Assembly: GCA_023424865.1 (NCBI GenBank) | Contig: JAFADM010000267.1 | Span: forward strand, 1-25,878 | DNA length: 25,878 nt | Origin: Bacillota bacterium | Lineage (GTDB): Bacteria; Bacillota_A; Clostridia; DSM-8532 | Direction of reading: 5' to 3' | Part shown: in pieces, positions 23,083 to 25,878 of the stretch | Layout of the letters: each line of letters opens with the position of its first letter | Position numbering within the stretch: the first letter of the stretch is position 1 | Position numbers and translations under genes: made by a program | The notes under the pieces: model-generated | What the model was told of the DNA's origin: nothing | What the model saw: the letters and a program-made list of their open reading frames with translations, nothing else | Databases searched by the model: none

Positions 23083-23095
23083 CCTGGAATCCAGG
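23083..23095. promoter_or_regulatory. 13-bp palindrome between sodA and the acylase gene
   Basis: CCTGG-AAT-CCAGG is a perfect inverted repeat lying between two divergent starts, a position suitable for a dimeric repressor site. There is no other evidence. Confidence 0.25.
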
Positions 23096-23170
23096 AGATG
23101 CAGCAGATTCACATGGGTAGCCGGTTTCATATATTGTATTAATAATTAACATTTCGAAGGATATTCTTAT

Positions 23171-24097
23171 ATGTGTACGGCAATGACCTTACAAACTCAA
23201 TCCGGCGAGCTGTTCTTTGGGAGAACCATGGACTTTTCACATGATATTATACCTCAGCTTTATACCGTTCCCAGCTCCTACGTATGGACTAACAGCCTAA
23301 ACAACAGCCAAATCAGAGACACCTATCGCTTTATCGGACTTGGCCAGGAGCTTGATGGGATTCTTGGCTTTTTTGACGGCGTTAATGAAAAGGGCTTCGC
23401 GGCAGCAGTCTTATATTTTGCCGGCTATGCCCAGTACGAAACTAACCTGACACAGCCGGGCATCCAACCCATTGCATCCATCGACTTTCTCCACTATCTG
23501 CTTGGCCGCTGCGCTTCTGTAAAAGATTTATCTGCGGTATTAAAAGATATCACAATAGTAGGTGTTCCGGATCCGGTTACCAGGACAATAGCACCGCTGC
23601 ATTGGATAGCTGTTGACAAAAGCGGAGCCTGTGTCGTCATTGAATCAACCTGGAGAGGCCTGGAATTGATAAATAATCCCATAGGGGTTATGGCCAATAG
23701 CCCTGATTTTCACTGGCATATGACAAATCTGAGAAACTATATGGAGGCTTCTCCAACACAAAAGGAGGAAGTTTTCTGGGATAAAATCCGTCTGACACCT
23801 TTTGGACAGGCCGGAGGAACAATTCCTCTGCCGGGTGGCTTTACCTCTCCGGAACGCTTTGTACGAACCGCCTATTTAAAAGCATATTTACCAACACCTG
23901 AGGATAGCCGTGAAGCCATTGCAGCATGCTTTCATATTATGGGGAGCGTCTCCATACCCAAGGGAGCCGTCGTAACCAATCGAAATACCTATGACTATAC
24001 AAAATACACAGCATTTATCAATACCAGCACCTGCGAATATTTTTATAAAATTTATGACGATATGAATCTACGGACAGCCGGACTTTGGCAAACCTAA
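23171..24097 (+). CDS. Choloylglycine hydrolase / penicillin V acylase family Ntn hydrolase
   Basis: This 308-aa enzyme splits linear amide bonds, as in conjugated bile salts, penicillin V or acyl-homoserine lactones. After removal of Met1 the N-terminal Cys2 is the nucleophile. The family residues Arg18 and Asp21 (FGRTMDF), Asn176 (MANSPDF) and Arg229 (SPERFVR) are all found, each within one position of the reference numbering (Cys2, Arg18, Asp21, Asn175, Arg228). No signal peptide precedes Cys2, so the protein is cytoplasmic and matured by Met removal. GAAGGA lies about 9 bases upstream. Bile-salt versus penicillin-type preference cannot be decided by eye. The gene is divergent from sodA and convergent with the LysR gene. 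Confidence 0.92.
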   Translation: MCTAMTLQTQSGELFFGRTMDFSHDIIPQLYTVPSSYVWTNSLNNSQIRDTYRFIGLGQELDGILGFFDGVNEKGFAAAVLYFAGYAQYETNLTQPGIQPIASIDFLHYLLGRCASVKDLSAVLKDITIVGVPDPVTRTIAPLHWIAVDKSGACVVIESTWRGLELINNPIGVMANSPDFHWHMTNLRNYMEASPTQKEEVFWDKIRLTPFGQAGGTIPLPGGFTSPERFVRTAYLKAYLPTPEDSREAIAACFHIMGSVSIPKGAVVTNRNTYDYTKYTAFINTSTCEYFYKIYDDMNLRTAGLWQT

Positions 24098-24161
24098 TCT
24101 TCATCACACATGAGGAAGTCAATGACCTCTGCAAAGCGGATATGCCCTTTTCCTATTTTAA

Positions 24162-24193
24162 GCCACGGTACCGTCAACCGGCGGCGCCGTGGC
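24162..24193. terminator. GC-rich hairpin between convergent acylase and LysR genes
   Basis: GCCACGG (24162-24168) pairs with CCGTGGC (24187-24193), and the loop itself holds a further GC-rich inverted repeat. It overlaps the last codons of the LysR gene (stop at 24174). Neither side has a proper T run; the minus side continues TTAAAATAGG. It could act as a two-way terminator. Confidence 0.35.
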
Positions 24194-25094
24194 TGCCCGG
24201 CTGCGCTTTTGCCTTAATGCACAAATCCATGAATGTCTGCATCAATGGGCTAACCCATTTATTCTTATGATGACCGCACACGGCAGTAATTTGCGTATTT
24301 GTATTTGTCAAAGCTGTGGCGATTTCCACCAATTCCCCTCTGTCCAGTTCTTCCTGTACCGCAAATTTGGGAAGAAACGAAATCCCCACATCGCTTTTCA
24401 CCAGATTCTTAATGGTGGGAATACTCCAAAGCTCAATGGTATGATCAAGCATAATGGATTTTTCCCGAAGATACTGTTCAAAGATTTCACGGAAAACACA
24501 ATTGGGCTCATTGATGATGAAGGAAACAGGAAGCCTTTGATCCGGCGTTATGAAATCGCTGTAATGCTTCTTTAACTCAGGCGAGGCAACGAGTATGAAC
24601 GGATAGGTGCCCAGGGGATATGTTGTCAAATTGGAACCGAAGCCGCCTATGTCATTATAAAACACACCCAAATCCAGAGTGCCGTTAAGCAGTTCGTCCC
24701 GGATGTCATAGCAGTTCATGGAACGAAGAAACAGACGGGCTTTTGGGGCCTGCTGATGAAATTGCTTTAAAACAGGCGGCATTTGGTAGCACAGCTGTGT
24801 TTCTGCAATTCCTATATGCAAATCTCCCTGACCTTTTGCCAAATCATTTTCGAAGCAGCGCATTCTGTCAACTGATGCAAGAACGTCATCCACATAGGGA
24901 ATGAGCTGTTCTCCGGCCTTTGTCAGCACCATGCGCCGTCCTATTTTCTCGAACAGCTGAGCAGACAGCTCCTGCTCCAGCTGTCCAATTTGAAACGTGA
25001 TGGTAGACTGGGTGTAATTCAGTTTAACTGCCGCTTTTACAAAACTGCCTTCCTCCACGACGGTCTTGAAGGTATTTAGATACTTAAGATCCAC
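24174..25094 (-). CDS. LysR-family transcription regulator
   Basis: This 306-aa DNA-binding regulator has its helix-turn-helix at about residues 18-37 (SFVKAAVKLNYTQSTITFQI), followed by the linker helix. The effector-binding domain spans about 90-295, with GDLHIGIAET at its start and the typical VKSDVGISFLPKFAV block near the end. The start is GTG at 25094 with GGAGG 9-10 bases upstream. The last nine residues (QPGSHGAAG) look like a read-through extension into the hairpin. The gene is divergent from a LysE-type exporter gene. Two TTCAA-type inverted repeats between them are likely binding sites. It probably controls the exporter in response to an amino acid or related metabolite (inference). 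Confidence 0.93.
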   Translation of the reverse strand: MDLKYLNTFKTVVEEGSFVKAAVKLNYTQSTITFQIGQLEQELSAQLFEKIGRRMVLTKAGEQLIPYVDDVLASVDRMRCFENDLAKGQGDLHIGIAETQLCYQMPPVLKQFHQQAPKARLFLRSMNCYDIRDELLNGTLDLGVFYNDIGGFGSNLTTYPLGTYPFILVASPELKKHYSDFITPDQRLPVSFIINEPNCVFREIFEQYLREKSIMLDHTIELWSIPTIKNLVKSDVGISFLPKFAVQEELDRGELVEIATALTNTNTQITAVCGHHKNKWVSPLMQTFMDLCIKAKAQPGSHGAAG

Positions 25095-25114
25095 GTTTGC
25101 TTGCCTCCAAATAG

Positions 25115-25156
25115 TTCAATATAATTGAATCATAAGTCAAATAATTTCAATTTGAA
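25115..25156. promoter_or_regulatory. Two inverted-repeat operators, probable LysR binding sites
   Basis: TTCAATATAATTGAA (25115-25129) is a perfect 15-bp inverted repeat containing the T-N11-A LysR motif. A shorter copy, TTCAATTTGAA, lies at 25146-25156, with centres 29 bases apart, about three helical turns. They lie 20-60 bases upstream of the LysR start and about 140-180 bases upstream of the exporter gene. Position and shape fit autoregulation and activation of the divergent gene. Confidence 0.6.
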
Positions 25157-25296
25157 TGAATTTACTTCTGATGGTATGCTAACATACTGAAGGCGCTCAT
25201 ACAAGTACCGATTTCAATGTAAGAAATCCTTTTTCATGAGCCTGTACACGCTGAGGCCACATAGCATCCATTCTTATTCTTGGAGGTTTTATAAAC

Positions 25297-25878
25297 ATGA
25301 ACATCGCTGCCTTTTTTTCATATACCTTTTTAACGGCCTATACGCCGGGTCCCAATAACATCCTTGCCATGACAAATGCCAGCAGGGATGGACTGAAACG
25401 GACACTTTCGTTTCTCGCCGGGATATTCACAGGCTTTATTGTTGTAATGTCCGCCTGTGCTGCCTTTTCCTCGCTGCTTTATGAATTCATCCCCTCAATT
25501 CAGCCTGTAATGCTCTGGATAGGGGCAGCGTATATACTTTGGCTTGCATGGACGGTTTGGCGGGATAAGCCCCGCATGGGCAAGAGCAGCAGCACTGGCT
25601 CGAACTCCTTTTTGTCCGGGATGCTGTTGCAGTTTATTAATGTTAAGATTATCCTTTATGGGATCACCGCCATGTCCTCATATGTTCTGCCTCATTATCA
25701 CAACGCGGGCACTATTGCACTCTTTGCATTGCTGCTGTCTTTCATTGGTACCTCGGGCTGTTGCTGCTGGGCTGTGTTCGGTGCCCTTTTTGAAAGGTTG
25801 TTTAAGAAATATCGAAAGGCCCTCAACTTAATAATGGCTCTGCTGCTTGTCTATTGCGCCGTTTCACTCTTTTTATAA
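25297..25878 (+). CDS. LysE/RhtB-family amino acid exporter
   Basis: This 193-aa membrane protein has about six hydrophobic segments. The signature YTPGPNNI lies at residues 15-22 and is the conserved motif of LysE/RhtB exporters, which pump amino acids or related metabolites out of the cell. GGAGG lies about 10 bases before the ATG. The stop TAA is the last three bases of the window, so the gene is complete. It has a Cys-rich stretch (SGCCCWAV) in the fifth segment. The divergent LysR gene and the TTCAA inverted repeats upstream give the classic regulator-exporter pair. The exported compound is not evident. Confidence 0.92.
   Translation: MNIAAFFSYTFLTAYTPGPNNILAMTNASRDGLKRTLSFLAGIFTGFIVVMSACAAFSSLLYEFIPSIQPVMLWIGAAYILWLAWTVWRDKPRMGKSSSTGSNSFLSGMLLQFINVKIILYGITAMSSYVLPHYHNAGTIALFALLLSFIGTSGCCCWAVFGALFERLFKKYRKALNLIMALLLVYCAVSLFL

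Overview
The window looks like a chromosomal accessory region of a Gram-positive Bacillota. A Clostridia/Lachnospiraceae-like or Paenibacillus-like host fits best. The evidence is strong AGGAGG-type ribosome binding sites, TTG and GTG starts, lipoprotein solute receptors, LplB/YtcP-type sugar permeases, an ECF sigma/anti-sigma pair and AraC regulators with membrane sensors. The genus cannot be fixed from sequence alone.

Left part (1-6364): a sugar ABC importer operon on the minus strand, read right to left as permease (3497-4483), permease (2539-3480) and lipoprotein receptor (846-2453). It ends near a 12-bp hairpin (746-779) and is followed by the N-terminal part of a membrane-anchored sensor/regulator (1-641, cut by the window edge). 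Divergent from it is a cytoplasmic protein with Ca-site-like D-x-[DN]-x-D-G repeats (4994-6364), resembling the beta-propeller polysaccharide lyases.

Middle (6365-10231): the decayed remnant of a chemotaxis receptor gene (6453-6599), then an ECF sigma factor with its overlapping membrane anti-sigma-like partner (minus), and a divergent DUF2207-type membrane protein (plus).

Second sugar locus (10301-18231, minus strand): permease, permease, DUF3502-type lipoprotein receptor, a putative alpha-toroid lyase-like enzyme, then a 767-aa AraC regulator with an extracellular sensor. A strong intercistronic hairpin follows the receptor gene, and a terminator plus a separate promoter precede the regulator. 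Neither importer has an ATPase gene here, so a shared MsmX/UgpC-like ATPase elsewhere is inferred. Together the two loci look like a Gram-positive glycan-utilisation region in which imported acidic oligosaccharides are cut inside the cell.

Right part (18232-25878): single-gene units of mixed function. They are an unidentified gene remnant, an Acr3/BASS-type transporter, two alpha/beta hydrolases, a possible 41-aa membrane peptide, a Mn-type superoxide dismutase, an Ntn-type choloylglycine hydrolase/penicillin V acylase homologue, and a divergent LysR-LysE pair with inverted-repeat operators between them. No rRNA, tRNA, CRISPR array or intact insertion sequence was seen.
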